This document shows positions 1-8,120 of a stretch of DNA of 15,136 bases, one piece after another. A program made the translations under genes and the position numbers. The stretch is from Spirogloea muscicola. Taxonomy: Eukaryota > Streptophyta > Zygnematophyceae > Spirogloeales > Spirogloeaceae. The stretch covers positions 83,208 to 98,343 of the forward strand of contig WELB01000193.1 in NCBI GenBank assembly GCA_009602725.1. The letters run 5' to 3'. Within the stretch, counting starts at the first letter, position 1. Each line of letters begins with the position of its first letter. The notes under the pieces were generated by a model that saw only the letters and a program-made list of their open reading frames with translations, did no database searches and had not been told where the DNA came from.

Positions 1-14
1 CTGTCCTGCTGGAG

Positions 15-230
15 CTGCTAGAGGAGTGGGGCAGCAGTAGTAGCAGGAGGGATGGCAGGGGGGAGGAGGGCCGAAAGTGCCGATGAGGGCCTTGACGACC
101 TGGCCTGGCAGCAGTAGCAGGAGGAGGGATGGCGGGGGGGGGGGGAAGGAGGGCCGGCTGCTAGAGGAGTGAGGCAGCAGCAGTGGCAGGAGGAATGGAG
201 GGATGGGGGGGGGAAGAGGACCGGAAGTGC
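15..230. repeat. G-rich imperfect tandem repeat
   Basis: CTGCTAGAGGAGTG occurs at 15-28 and again at 158-171, an offset of 143. Each is followed by GGCAGCAG...AGCAGGAGG..GATGG and then a G-run. A third, partial copy starts near 101. The block includes a run of 12 G at 134-145. No coding signal was seen. Confidence 0.75.
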
Positions 231-261
231 CAGTTGGAAAAGGGGGCCTGAAGATGCTATG

Positions 262-446
262 TCAGAGGGCAGGGCTCGCCCATTGATAGGGGCTGGAAAA
301 GCCAGCCCAAAAAAGAGTGAACGAAGTCCGAGACGGGGGCCAGGGGAAGCGCTAAGAAACAAGTGCGCGCCCATAGAGAAGAAAACAAGCACAAGGAGGA
401 ACAAAGCAGCTCGTATTACTCAGTAACCCCTGCTAAGCAGCCTCAG
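262..446 (-). repeat. GGGCTGG-hairpin repeat, long copy A (reverse orientation)
   Basis: Read on the minus strand from 446, it begins CTGAGGCTGCTTAGCAGGGG, then TTACTGAGT, GTGCTTGTTTTCTT, GCTTCCCCTGGCCCC, and the hairpin GGGCTGG-CTTTT-CCAGCCC (GGGCTGG...CCAGCCC on either strand, about 290-307), then CCCCTATCAATGGGCGAGCCC. It aligns over its length with 14063-14225 apart from a roughly 25-bp extra stretch (CTCTATGGGCGCGCACTTG plus flank) and small indels. Confidence 0.85.
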
Positions 447-623
447 CAGCCGATGTCAGAACGGGGGAGGATGGACCACTCAGTAGTTACGAGTGAGGAG
501 CTTCGATTTCTCTGTGTCGGATCACCCCACCTGACCTTGTCCATCCGTTATTATCCAGTCTCTTCCTTTCCCGGTCTGGCCGTTCGGTCCGTCTCCTCAG
601 TCCTTAGCACTCCGACTCCTTCA

Positions 624-704
624 GACCTTGTCCATTCTTTTGGGCTGGCCTCTCCCAGCCACCAGTTAATCTGGCCGAGCTTGCTTCTGGACCTTGTGTG
701 GGCT
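624..704 (+). repeat. GGGCTGG-hairpin repeat units
   Basis: GACCTTGTCCATTCTTT is followed by GGGCTGGCCTCTCCCAGCC (stem GGCTGG/CCAGCC) at 624-660. A second, truncated unit GACCTTGTGTGGGCTGGCC (690-708) runs straight into the foldback. A related GACCTTGTCCATCCG occurs at about 533-547. Confidence 0.75.
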
Positions 705-1091
705 GGCCGTCCGGAAGACTGCGTCGGACATGGTGAGCGCCGCGTGAAGGGGGGAGCGCAGCAGTCATTACGCCGCGGCCCCGGGGGAGGAGGGCCGACA
801 GGAGCGGGCGCGCCCTCGGAGGTCGTGCTGAAGGAGCTCCACCGTCTTTGTCGAAGGCCGCCCTCTCCACCAGCGCCATGTAGCGTGCCTGGGCACGCAG
901 GTCTCGGTGACACGCTACATGGCGCTGGTGGAGAGGGCGGCCTGCGACAAGACGGTGGAGCTCCTTCTTCAGCACGACCTTCGAGGGCGTGCCCGGCTCC
1001 TGTCGGCCTCCTCCCCGGTGGCGGCGGCGTGGTGACTGCGCTCCCCCTTCACGCGGCACTCACCGTGCCCGACGCAGTCTTCCGGACGGCC
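705..1091. repeat. Large foldback: inverted duplication of retrotransposon sequence
   Basis: The left arm (705-887) is the reverse complement of the right arm (911-1091), with a 23-nt spacer. The arms are near identical by eye, with several 1-3 base indels; for example the inner end TAGCGTG pairs with CACGCTA and the outer end GGCCGTCCGGAAG pairs with CTTCCGGACGGCC. The right arm is the 5' part of the LINE-like fragment, so a piece of that fragment was duplicated head to head. A transcript would fold into a hairpin with about 182-bp arms. Confidence 0.9.
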
Positions 1092-1760
1092 GTCCACCCG
1101 CTCCTGGGCCTCCTCCCTCCCTGCCTTGTCGGTGTAATGCAGTGTGAGTGCGGAGCCCGCCACGCCGACGCTGCGCAGCTGGCTGCTCACATGCTCCGCC
1201 GTGCGCATTGGGGCGAGCGGACCGGATCCCACGACCTCCTGAGGGCCGGCATGCATGGAGTATTCCTGGAGGCGGGCTACATGGTGGCCGTGGAGAACAC
1301 TTCCATCATGGCCATCCAGCTGGGCGCGGACACTCAGCTCCATACCCGGTGCGCCGACCTGGTCGCCATCCTGCCCGGAGGAGGTCACCTCATCATCGCG
1401 GATGTGGTGACTGCAGACTGCGTCGACTCCGCCAACCCCACCAGATCGGCGTCGATCGCAGGGCATGCAGTCGGCCTGGCGGCCTGTGGCAAGGAGCGTA
1501 AGTATGCCCATCACCCTGCTGGTGATGAAACCGCGGCACTGGCTATCGACGTCCACTCCCTGGCTGGACCTCCTCCAGCAGCTTGCCCGGCAGGCCATGA
1601 TTGGCGGCCAGGTCAGCCAGGGGAGCTGCCCGGCTTCAACGCTGCCGGCTCACTAGTGCAGGTCTTCCGCATGCGGCTGACTGTCTCGTTCCAGCGCTCC
1701 CTGGCTCACGCAGTCCACTGGCGAGCAGGCCGCGCTATGGTCGCTGCATCTGGGTCTAGG
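911..1760 (+). pseudogene. Decayed C-terminal fragment of a LINE-type retrotransposon ORF (zinc-finger-like plus nuclease-like region)
   Basis: Conceptual reading in changing frames gives, in order: RYMALVERAACDKTVELLL, RGRARLLSASSPVAAAW, a frame change with an in-frame stop near 1030, TALPLHAALTVPDAVFRTAV, CECG...AAHMLRRAHWGERT, RCADLVAILPGG, IIADVV, KERKY, DVHS, a frame change near 1560 into WLDLLQQLARQA, then MRLTVSFQRSLAHAVHWRAG. This order (ARL-SASGP-AW, a Cys cluster, an R-x-AD nuclease-like motif, K-x-x-KY, a closing 'LSVALQR'-like helix) matches the C-termini of LINE-like elements common in algae, as I remember them. No reverse-transcriptase catalytic core (YADD-type) is present, so this is a dead 3' fragment. 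Confidence 0.65.
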
Positions 1761-1875
1761 CCGAGTGCCTCTTTCCCAGCTGCGAGTTACTCGGACTTGC
1801 TGCTGCTCACTCGTTCTGCTCTGCGTTGTCTCGTGTCTAGCAGTGTGGTTTTCTTCTCGGCACCTTTTGGCTCTT

Positions 1876-2061
1876 TGATACTTGTCCAATCTTTCTGGGC
1901 TGGCCTTTCCCAGCCCCTGTTCTCTATGGGCGAGCAGTGTTCTTCTTCTGCAGCCCTCGCAACCCTTGGAAGAGCTACTCCTATTGGCCCCTCGAGACCT
2001 TGTCAATTCTTATCGGGCTCGCTGCACACTGCCCTCGCCTTCTTCAAGAGAGCTACTTTCT
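1876..2061 (+). repeat. GGGCTGG-hairpin repeat units (two)
   Basis: The first unit has CTTGTCCAATCTTTCT then GGGCTGG (1897-1903) / CCAGCCC (1910-1916), followed by CCCTGTTCTCTATGGGCGAG. The second has GACCTTGTCAATTCTTAT (1996 onward) with a degraded stem GGGCTCGCTGCACACTGCCC and the usual GAGAGCTACTTTCTTT tail. The units lie directly downstream of the LINE-like fragment. Confidence 0.75.
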
Positions 2062-2430
2062 TTCAGAGCCGCTGCCTTCATAGAAGAAGCTCTTCTGAAA
2101 GGGGCCATTATCAAGGGCAGCCCCAGGACGTAACGAGCAAGGAAGAGCCGCTCTCTCCAGGCTATATGTATGAGAAGAGGCTTATATGCGAAGGACAAAA
2201 GCATGCACAGGATGATGCAATTTTAAAACGGGAAACGAATGAACATCTAAAGAGATAATTACCTGCGGCATTGCTGACCCCCTCAGTAGCCGCGCGTCAG
2301 CACGCAGTGATCACTCATCATGCAGCTTACCTAATCGCGATTCCCAAGCCCTTCTGTCGCCGACTAGAGCTTGCCCACCCTTGTGATGTAAAACATGAGC
2401 CTGAGCGTGCTGCAGTCAGGGTGACACACA

Positions 2431-2478
2431 AGGGGCGAGGGCTGTGAAAGGCCAGCTCGAAAAGAAGGGACAAGGTCC
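2431..2478 (-). repeat. GGGCTGG-hairpin repeat unit (reverse orientation)
   Basis: On the plus strand: GGGGCGAGGGCTGTGAAAGG, then CCAGCTCGAAAAGAAGGGAC and AAGGTCC. This is the reverse complement of the GGACCTTGTCC-TTCTTT-GGCTGGC-TTTCACAGCCC core. Confidence 0.7.
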
Positions 2479-3957
2479 AACGGGGTGTGACATTGCCCCA
2501 AAGGGCGCAGTATCTGGAAGTGGCCATCTCGGAGACATCAGATAGGTGATCTTGGAGGCACGAGGGAGAGCGGCTCCGCTACAACGGGCAAAGGCAAAGG
2601 AGAATTTTGTGTACTGAACTAGAAGAAGAAGGCGCGGGGTGCACATGACATGAGAGGAAGGACTCCTAGAGATCACACACGAATGTAGCACAGAGAGGTG
2701 GCACAGCACAGAGCGGTTGAGCATGCTGGGACGAGGGCTCCGAGTCTCAGGAGTCCTTTGGGGCTCGTCTATAATGCCTCTGGCCACATTGCCACAACCC
2801 AAGCTCCAGATTTGCACCTTGGTAGTCGCCACTCTCCCAAGTCCGGTGTTCGCGAGTCCTCGATGTGCTACTACACAGCCTCTGACTCATGAGAAAGTTG
2901 CTTCCTCTTGGTGGTTTCGCTGCACGCTGAGATCAGTATCTGCCCTCTGTGCATGCTCTATATAGGAGGGCAGCTCCTTGGAGCGGGCAGTGGTGACTGG
3001 CCAGCCAGAGCAAGGTGCAATATGCAATACGCGTATGGGAGCCTCGCTGCGCTGGTAATGAATAACCTTGTGCATCTGCTCAGCGCTGCTTGTATGCAAA
3101 GACAAAGCGGGGCCTCACGATTGACATCGCTCCTGAGGTCAAGCAAGGCAGATTTAAAGTGCTGTCGCAAGTGGCACAAATCACCGTATCTCCAGCCGAT
3201 TGAACAGACTTGCTCTACAATGGGTAAGCAAAGACACATGCAAGGACATGAGGCGACGTTGGCTCACAAGACTATTAGCCTGCTCTGACTTCATATCATT
3301 GCAATTTTCTTAGTACAATACAGTCAAAACCCTAACAATACAGGAAGGTTTACTTCCCCTCATTCTGGGCAAGGCGAGAAAGCATGCAAACCGCCACTGA
3401 TTGAGAAGCGAATACAAACCTATTGCCACAATTGCTGGCTGAATGAATAATTGATCAAGCAGCATGTTCAATGTCCTGGTTGGAGCAAGTATGCCCTCCA
3501 AAGAATGTGCAGAGAAGAGGGTGGTGGGGGGGTTAGGGGGTTCTTACGGAGGGCGTAAGGGATCTTCCAAAAAAGTTGGACAGAAGCAGATCACCAACGG
3601 GCCAAACGCTCCAACTAACCCAGCTGACTATTCCAGCAAAGTTCTGCTTTGCTGAAAGGACAGCTAGCTTGCTAGCAGTGATCGAACTCAAAAAGCATTG
3701 TATCTGTCCTGAGGCTTTGTAACATACTAAGCATTGGTGCTATTGAACCATGTGTCACTTGAATATACAGCCAATGCAGTAAGGGTCCAATGTGGCTCGT
3801 TCACAGAGACGGGTATGTCCTTCCTTGAATCCGCTATAGTACACAAGCATGGTGAGGGAAAGTGATTGCCCAGCAAGAAATATTGTGCTTTCCGCCATGA
3901 TGCTATGCCCACCATGTCCAGCCTGGTCGCAACAATGAAAATTTGGCAGGAGATTGC
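2479..3957. other. Region without recognisable gene
   Basis: Lower-GC sequence downstream of the ANKRD13-like gene. Only short frames occur, in all registers, none with a recognisable motif. Part of 3700-3957 should be the gene's 3' UTR. No tRNA or other RNA gene was seen. Confidence 0.5.
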
Positions 3958-4470
3958 CTAGCTCTCAGCACTCGCTTTGTGCCTGGCATGCTGCTGCCCG
4001 CGCGCTCGCTGCCGGTGATCCCTCGCGTCAATCCATTTGTAGTCTGGTGGGATGCTGAAGAGCTCTGCTCCAGGCACAGTGCTCGGCTCAGCCTTGTCCT
4101 TCACCGTTGCAACAGCAGGCGGTGCACCGCCGACGGGCTTCTTCTTGCTTGTGCGCCAAGCGAACCAGCTCGAGTTCTTCTCTGTGCCGTTCGCCTCGGG
4201 AGAACCGTTAGCGGCTGTTGCTGCCGGCAGCAGCGCTCTGCCGCTGGAGGCGTGCTCATGGGAGGGGCTCCCTGGAGGCGTCACAAAGAGGTCGTCATGC
4301 TCGCCGTCGCTATCATGGTCTCCATCCTCCCCAGCGCTGCCTCCATCCTCAAAAAATTCCTCATGGGCGGCGGCGGCAGGTGGGTTGGAATCCGCAGCTG
4401 TCCGTTCGAATGTCTGGAAGTTGCAAAAGGTGACCACTGCCCGGATGACCTTGAAGATGGGTATTGCTAC
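3958..4470 (-). CDS. ANKRD13-like gene, exon 8 (C-terminus)
   Basis: The acceptor is GAAGCAG|GTAGCA. The exon reads VAIPIFKVIRAVVTFCNFQT, which continues MVPVK from exon 7 (plant members are remembered as FPVKVAIPVVPTIRVLVTF), then an acidic stretch, LFVTPPGSPS, NSSWFAWRTSKKKP and LFSIPPDYKWIDARDH, then a basic tail ending at TAG (3960-3958). No AATAAA-like poly(A) signal is obvious in the following 250 bases on this strand. Confidence 0.93.
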   Translation of the reverse strand, partial: VAIPIFKVIRAVVTFCNFQTFERTAADSNPPAAAAHEEFFEDGGSAGEDGDHDSDGEHDDLFVTPPGSPSHEHASSGRALLPAATAANGSPEANGTEKNSSWFAWRTSKKKPVGGAPPAVATVKDKAEPSTVPGAELFSIPPDYKWIDARDHRQRARGQQHARHKASAES

Positions 4471-7400
4471 CTGCTTCAATCAACCCATCAATACATTGCA
4501 AGTTAGCTTACTTGGGTCCCTGGACAGCACATGGCGCATTATCTTTAAGACAAAACTCGAAAAAGCAACAGTGTTGCCACTTGGGTCTTACGATGTCACA
4601 AGTGTGTCTTACTTGCGGTCCCAGCACGATAGACCATAACAGCACTGACTCGACTCACTTCCAAGTTCAAAACCCAGACCATGACGACCTCATGATTAGA
4701 TGGCATTCCAGAGGAAGACCAAATGCACTCGGTCGAGCACCTTGACAGGGACCATGCCAGGCGGCAGCTTCGTGGTGACCACCTCCTTGAGCCGGCGCAC
4801 AGCCTTCACCTTATTGGCAAGGACGTCGAGGAGCGGGACAAGCTCATCCATCTTCAGGGGGAAGCCATCAGTAAGCCAGAGGATGGGCTTCAGCCCCTTC
4901 TCGAACGAGGACAGAGGGGGGCCACCACTGGCCACGGCCTCGTCGTCATCGAGCCTCACGTCCTCAGCAGCAGCCCTGCCCTTCCGGCTCCTCCTCGTGT
5001 GCCTCAGCTTCACTCTTCTGGAGCTTTTGCTACTTGTGCTCGGCTGCCGGGGAGCAGTCTCTGCATCGCTCTGCAAAGCCTTGCCTGGTGCCAGTGGTTC
5101 CTCTCTTGCACTCGAGTCGCCCTTGTGCAGCGAGCGCCAGCCGCGCTGTGAACCCCTAAGATTCTTCCCAAGCTTCTCACCCGTGCCGACATGGTGGTTA
5201 TCTGTGCAGCTTGGACCTTGGTCTGCTATGGAGAGGGCGTTCAGCTGCTGAGAAGGAACGCCATTGTTGCCCGTCATTCCCCCTTTCGCTGAAGTAATCC
5301 CACGCAGTCGCCTGTCATCGTCGCAGCCTTCAGTGACTCCATCACCATCGGAGTCATCCAAGTCGCTGTCGGCATTCTCATGCTCATCGAGCATGTGGGT
5401 CTGCACTTCAAAGGCGGCATCGAGCTGCTGGCGCTCCTCCTCCGTCAGGACCTTGTCCAGGTCCTCGTCCACCATCGCAGCCCCTTCGCCGTCCTTATTC
5501 AGAGCAAAGAGCTCCTTGTCAGGGCGCGCACCGGGCACCCTGCGTGACTTGAAGGTTACCTGCCCAGCAACAGCGAAATTGATACATGGTGAGTATATCC
5601 TCGTGCGAGTTGGACTTAGCAGCCATTTCCCATCATATCTTCTATCTGCACTCGAGGACTTGGGGAAAAAGACAATTTTGGTGATAGTAATGTGTGCTTG
5701 TCTAGCACATATTTAGTAGGTACACACGGTTCAATAGTATAACTCCTCATTTGACACAGTTACAGTCGTGAAGACCAAAGCAACAATAAGTGACAACTCA
5801 ACGTGATTACATATTTGGGTGTTCATGATGCACTTGCAAATTTAGACAGGTAGGGGTGGAGCTTGACCTGCACGTTGTGCATTTCGTACACCTTGGTCTT
5901 CCAGGGCCCCACAGTCTCCACCTTCTCCTGCCGCCGCCATGTGAGTTGTGGCACGAGCTCGGCTGCTGTGACGTCAATGCCGGCGCGGTACACATTGGTG
6001 GCAAAGAGGTCCTGCACGTCCGCAGCAAGGTCTGCATCGCTCGCACGGGCGCTGCTGTCGCCCAGTACGTTCAGCGCCTCCCGCTCCGTATGGTCAAGGA
6101 TGCACAGCGTGCCTGGCGAAAGCTTGCCGTCGGCACTGCCGCTGCCAAAGAAGAGCACAGTCTGCAGTGCACAACATCATATTTACATGATTTCTTCAGA
6201 TGCTCACGACTTACTGAATCATGAACTGTAAGAATCTCAGTAATGGTACGACGCTGTGATAATTATCAATTTGCAAGTGAGCGGCACCTGGTCCTTGCGC
6301 TGCACGCGCAGGTTGTCAAAGCCAGCCAATGTCATGTCTGCACGGATCGACGCGCCGCACTTCCAGATGCGGTACGTGTCGGACGGCACCAGGCGGTGAA
6401 TGAAGGGGATCACGGGGCTCTCAAACTTCCAGTGCAGCTCAAGGTAGAAATCCCGCATGCGCTGTGCACGATGCAACATGCACAGAGTGAGGCAGAGGGT
6501 TAGCGAAGCAGACTATTGACCTCGTACAGCAACCGAAACCTGCATTCACGTCTCAAACATTGTCCAGTGTGTGATCGTTTCCACTACCATGTCCAGCGGC
6601 GGACGCATCAGGTGACTGCATGCTGCTGCAGCTGCTAATGTAGCTGCATCGCCATGCCAGATTGCGCAAGGAGCACAAGGCTGCAGTCTGTCTTGCAACC
6701 TGCAGGTTGGCGGCCAGGCAGGGCAGCCTCCGGCACCACTTTGCCCACGCCAGCTCCTGGAAGACAAAGCAAGCAACTGGCGGTGCCCGCGGTCAATTGC
6801 CACTAACTTCAAAATAAAACGCGACTGCGGGGCCCAGGGCCAGAGCCTTCACCTTCGGAGGTGCGAACGGTAGCAAGTGGAGGTCTAAGTAGGAGGGCTC
6901 AGTAGCTCGACTTCTCTCCCCTCTGAGCTCAGAGTAATTGGGCATGGACGTAACAGCAAGTGGTACTAATCGGACTGAGGACCAGAGCCTGGCCAGTAGG
7001 ACTCGTGTTGGACAATGGCGCCAGCCAGCAGCGTCGCACCAATCGTGCACCTGGTAGTGGCGCAGCATGATGGTGGCCGTCTCCTTGTCGCGCAGGATGC
7101 TGGCCTCCTGCAGCGGCGTCCACCCGCCCTCGTTCTGCGCGTGGTGACAAGGATGGGCGGACCCAATGAGGAGCTGTGACTGCGCAATTCTGTGGCGATT
7201 CGCTTCCGGAAATCAGGCGGCAAAGGAGGCGGGAGAGCACCCCACATGAGCTTAGCAAGATGCGAAAATCAAATGGGCTTTTTGGAATTTAACCCACAAG
7301 TACATAATTGTTCAATTTACAACTACATTAGTAGTTGACTGACAAGTACATTAGTAGTGGCAAGCTGATCCGGGCAAATCAGGCGGCAAGCCAGGCGAGA

Positions 7401-8120
7401 GAGCACCCCACATGAGCTTAGCATGCTGATAAACCAAGTGGCTGTATGGTGGTCGGAGTTGAACCCACAACCACAATAGTAGTGGCGAGCAGAGGCGGGC
7501 GACTTGTGTAGCTGGGCAGGCACTCCCGGCGAGATGGGAGCCTCAAGCTCCATCGTTCATAGGGAAACAGCTCTTACCAATTTGCAATTCATAGGACCCT
7601 CTTCAAATCCTCAGACACGCAGAAAGGGGGGAAATAGGGCAGCTAGTTTTTGGGTAGGCAGAGCGCGGACCTGGAGGCTGACGTCAGCGCCGGCGGCCAT
7701 GAGGAGCTCCACGGCGGCGGCGTCCCGCAGCCGGACTGCCAAGTGGAGCGGGCTCTCTCGGCCTGGAGAGGGAGCCAGCTAGCAGCCGCGCGTCACGCCA
7801 CGTGTCCCCTCTGCGGCGGCCGCCGGCGCCGCGGCCAGTCCCGGCGGCGGCGGCAGTGTTAGATTATACGATTTGGATTTTGAATTTTAGGGTTAGGGTT
7901 TGGGCGCACACCGGGGACGTCACGGCGGTCGACGACGGCAGAGATGGCGGCGGCGGCGGCCTCGGCGCGCAGGGATTGAGCCTCCGTGGCGACGGAGCCG
8001 GCGCGTGCCCACGGCGGCAGCGGCACCAGCAGCGCGCGCAGCGCAGCGTGGTCGTGCGCCGCCACCGCAGCGTGTGCCGGGCTATGCGCCAGCGNCAGCC
8101 TGCGGCGGACGCGGCGTCAT
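3958..8120 (-). CDS. Plant-type ankyrin repeat / GPCR-chaperone domain protein (ANKRD13 family), 8 exons
   Basis: Exons on the minus strand, in coding order: 8120-7912, 7762-7671, 7134-7051, 6756-6700, 6461-6288, 6161-5868, 5559-4741, 4470-3958. Every intron is GT-AG and all phases agree (phase 1 after exon 1, phase 0 elsewhere). The product is about 746 aa if the N at 8095 is not a base. Residues 1-128 hold three ankyrin-like repeats (SPAHAAV, ESPLHLAVRL, GGWTPLQEAS). From about residue 148 the ANKRD13-type GPCR-chaperone domain follows, with MRDFYLEL, DTYRIWKCGASIRADMTLAG, PQLTWRRQEK, KSRRVPG and PLLDVLANKVKAVRRLKE. KSRRVPG, FVTPPGSPS and SSWFAW, as I remember them, mark the plant rather than the animal branch. 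Animal ANKRD13 proteins bind ubiquitinated cargo or act as GPCR chaperones; the plant role is little known, and I see no clear ubiquitin-interacting motif. A roughly 190-residue low-complexity insert in exon 7 makes it longer than the 600-660 aa I remember for plant members. The assignment is strong; the start codon is less certain. Confidence 0.93.
4741..5559 (-). CDS. ANKRD13-like gene, exon 7 (low-complexity linker plus conserved helix block)
   Basis: The 273-codon exon starts after GGGCAG with VTFKSRRVPGARPDKELFAL and ends with ILWLTDGFPLKMDELVPLLD, VLANKVKAVRRLKEVVTTKL and PPGMVPVK|GT. Between the two conserved ends lies about 190 residues of acidic, serine-rich, low-complexity sequence, including an Asp-rich run near ADSDLDDSDGDG and a basic patch KLRHTRRSRKGR that could act as a nuclear-localisation-like or charge-patch element (inference). 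This insert is the main difference from the plant proteins I remember. Confidence 0.93.
5868..6161 (-). CDS. ANKRD13-like gene, exon 6 (GPCR-chaperone domain core)
   Basis: The 98-codon exon starts after CACTGCAG and reads TVLFFGSGSADGKLSPGTLC, with NVYRAGIDVTAAELVPQLTW, RRQEKVETVGPWKTKVYEMH and NVQ at its end. The donor is CAG|GTCAAG. PQLTWRRQEK followed by KVYEMHNV is diagnostic for the plant-type ANKRD13 group. Confidence 0.95.
6288..6461 (-). CDS. ANKRD13-like gene, exon 5 (start of GPCR-chaperone domain)
   Basis: The 58-codon exon starts at GTGCACAG|CGC and reads RMRDFYLELHWKFESPVIPF, then SDTYRIWKCGASIRADMTLA and GFDNLRVQRKDQ. It ends at CAG|GTGCCG. This is the most conserved block of the family: plant members, as remembered, have MRDFYMEI...FESSVIPF...SDTYKIWKRGANLRADMTLAGFD. 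Confidence 0.95.
6700..6756 (-). CDS. ANKRD13-like gene, exon 4 (19-codon linker exon)
   Basis: This exon is too short to find as a free ORF. It encodes ELAWAKWCRRLPCLAANLQ, which corresponds to the plant-family segment remembered as LAWAKWCRRLPRL between the ankyrin repeats and the GPCR-chaperone domain. The acceptor is TTGTCTTCCAG|GAG and the donor CTGCAG|GTTGCA. Both flanking introns are phase 0. Confidence 0.9.
7051..7134 (-). CDS. ANKRD13-like gene, exon 3 (third ankyrin repeat)
   Basis: The 84-bp exon (28 codons) begins after CGCGCAG and reads NEGGWTPLQEASILRDKET, then ATIMLRHYQ. The donor is CAG|GTGCAC. The GGWTPLQEA and RHYQ motifs match plant ANKRD13-type proteins, remembered as GWSALQEA...VRHYQ. 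Confidence 0.93.
7211..7500. repeat. Tandem duplication inside intron 2 (166-bp offset)
   Basis: Copy 1 is 7211-7376 and copy 2 is 7377-7500. Both begin AATCAGGCGGCAA and share an exact 25-bp stretch (7233-7257 and 7399-7423). Both end in a 'CCACAA...TAGTAGTGGC' tail; copy 2 lacks about 40 bp near that end. On the minus strand copy 2 contains GGGTTCAACTCC, which resembles a pol III B box, so a tRNA-derived SINE origin is possible but unproven. The duplication explains why this intron (536 bp) is the longest in the gene. Confidence 0.8.
7671..7762 (-). CDS. ANKRD13-like gene, exon 2 (second ankyrin repeat)
   Basis: The acceptor CTCTCCAG|GC joins the single base left by exon 1 to make the Gly codon of DVPG. 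The exon then reads RESPLHLAVRLRDAAAVELL and MAAGADVSLQ, a clear ankyrin repeat. The donor is CTCCAG|GTCCGC. The length of 92 bp closes phase 1 to phase 0. Confidence 0.93.
7763..7911 (-). promoter_or_regulatory. Intron 1 with telo-box-like AAACCCTAA tract
   Basis: The tract lies at about 7885-7903. On the sense (minus) strand it reads CCCAAACCCTAACCCTAAAA, about eight bases inside the donor of intron 1. Telo-boxes (AAACCCTAA) are established plant promoter and first-intron elements bound by Myb-type factors. Its orientation and position here fit that role; a function in this gene is inferred. The tract also fits a short interstitial telomere-like insertion. Confidence 0.5.
7912..8120 (-). 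CDS. ANKRD13-like gene, exon 1 (start and first ankyrin repeat)
   Basis: The exon carries LAHSPAHAAVAAHDHAAL, then TEAQSLRAEAAAAAISAVVD and RRDVPG, matching the N-terminus of plant homologues (remembered as ...YAHSPVHKAI...AVIDRRDVPN). The donor is CCCG|GTGTGC, leaving one base for exon 2. The conserved frame meets a TGA at 8119-8117 without an ATG. The only nearby ATG (8120-8118) is one base out of frame unless the N at 8095 is dropped, in which case MTPRPPQAALAHSP reads straight through. If N is a real base, the frame could instead enter by splicing at the CAG|G acceptor-like site just upstream of the N. Confidence 0.85.

Noticed and set aside
363-2258. Plus-strand open frame of 631 codons, the longest in the window
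   Set aside because: It runs through repeat units, the foldback and only parts of the LINE-like fragment. The retrotransposon motifs switch frames within it, so it is not one gene.
7440-7500. A tRNA gene suggested by GGGTTCAACTCC on the minus strand
   Set aside because: No acceptor stem, D-arm or anticodon arm can be folded around it. At most it is a SINE-like remnant.
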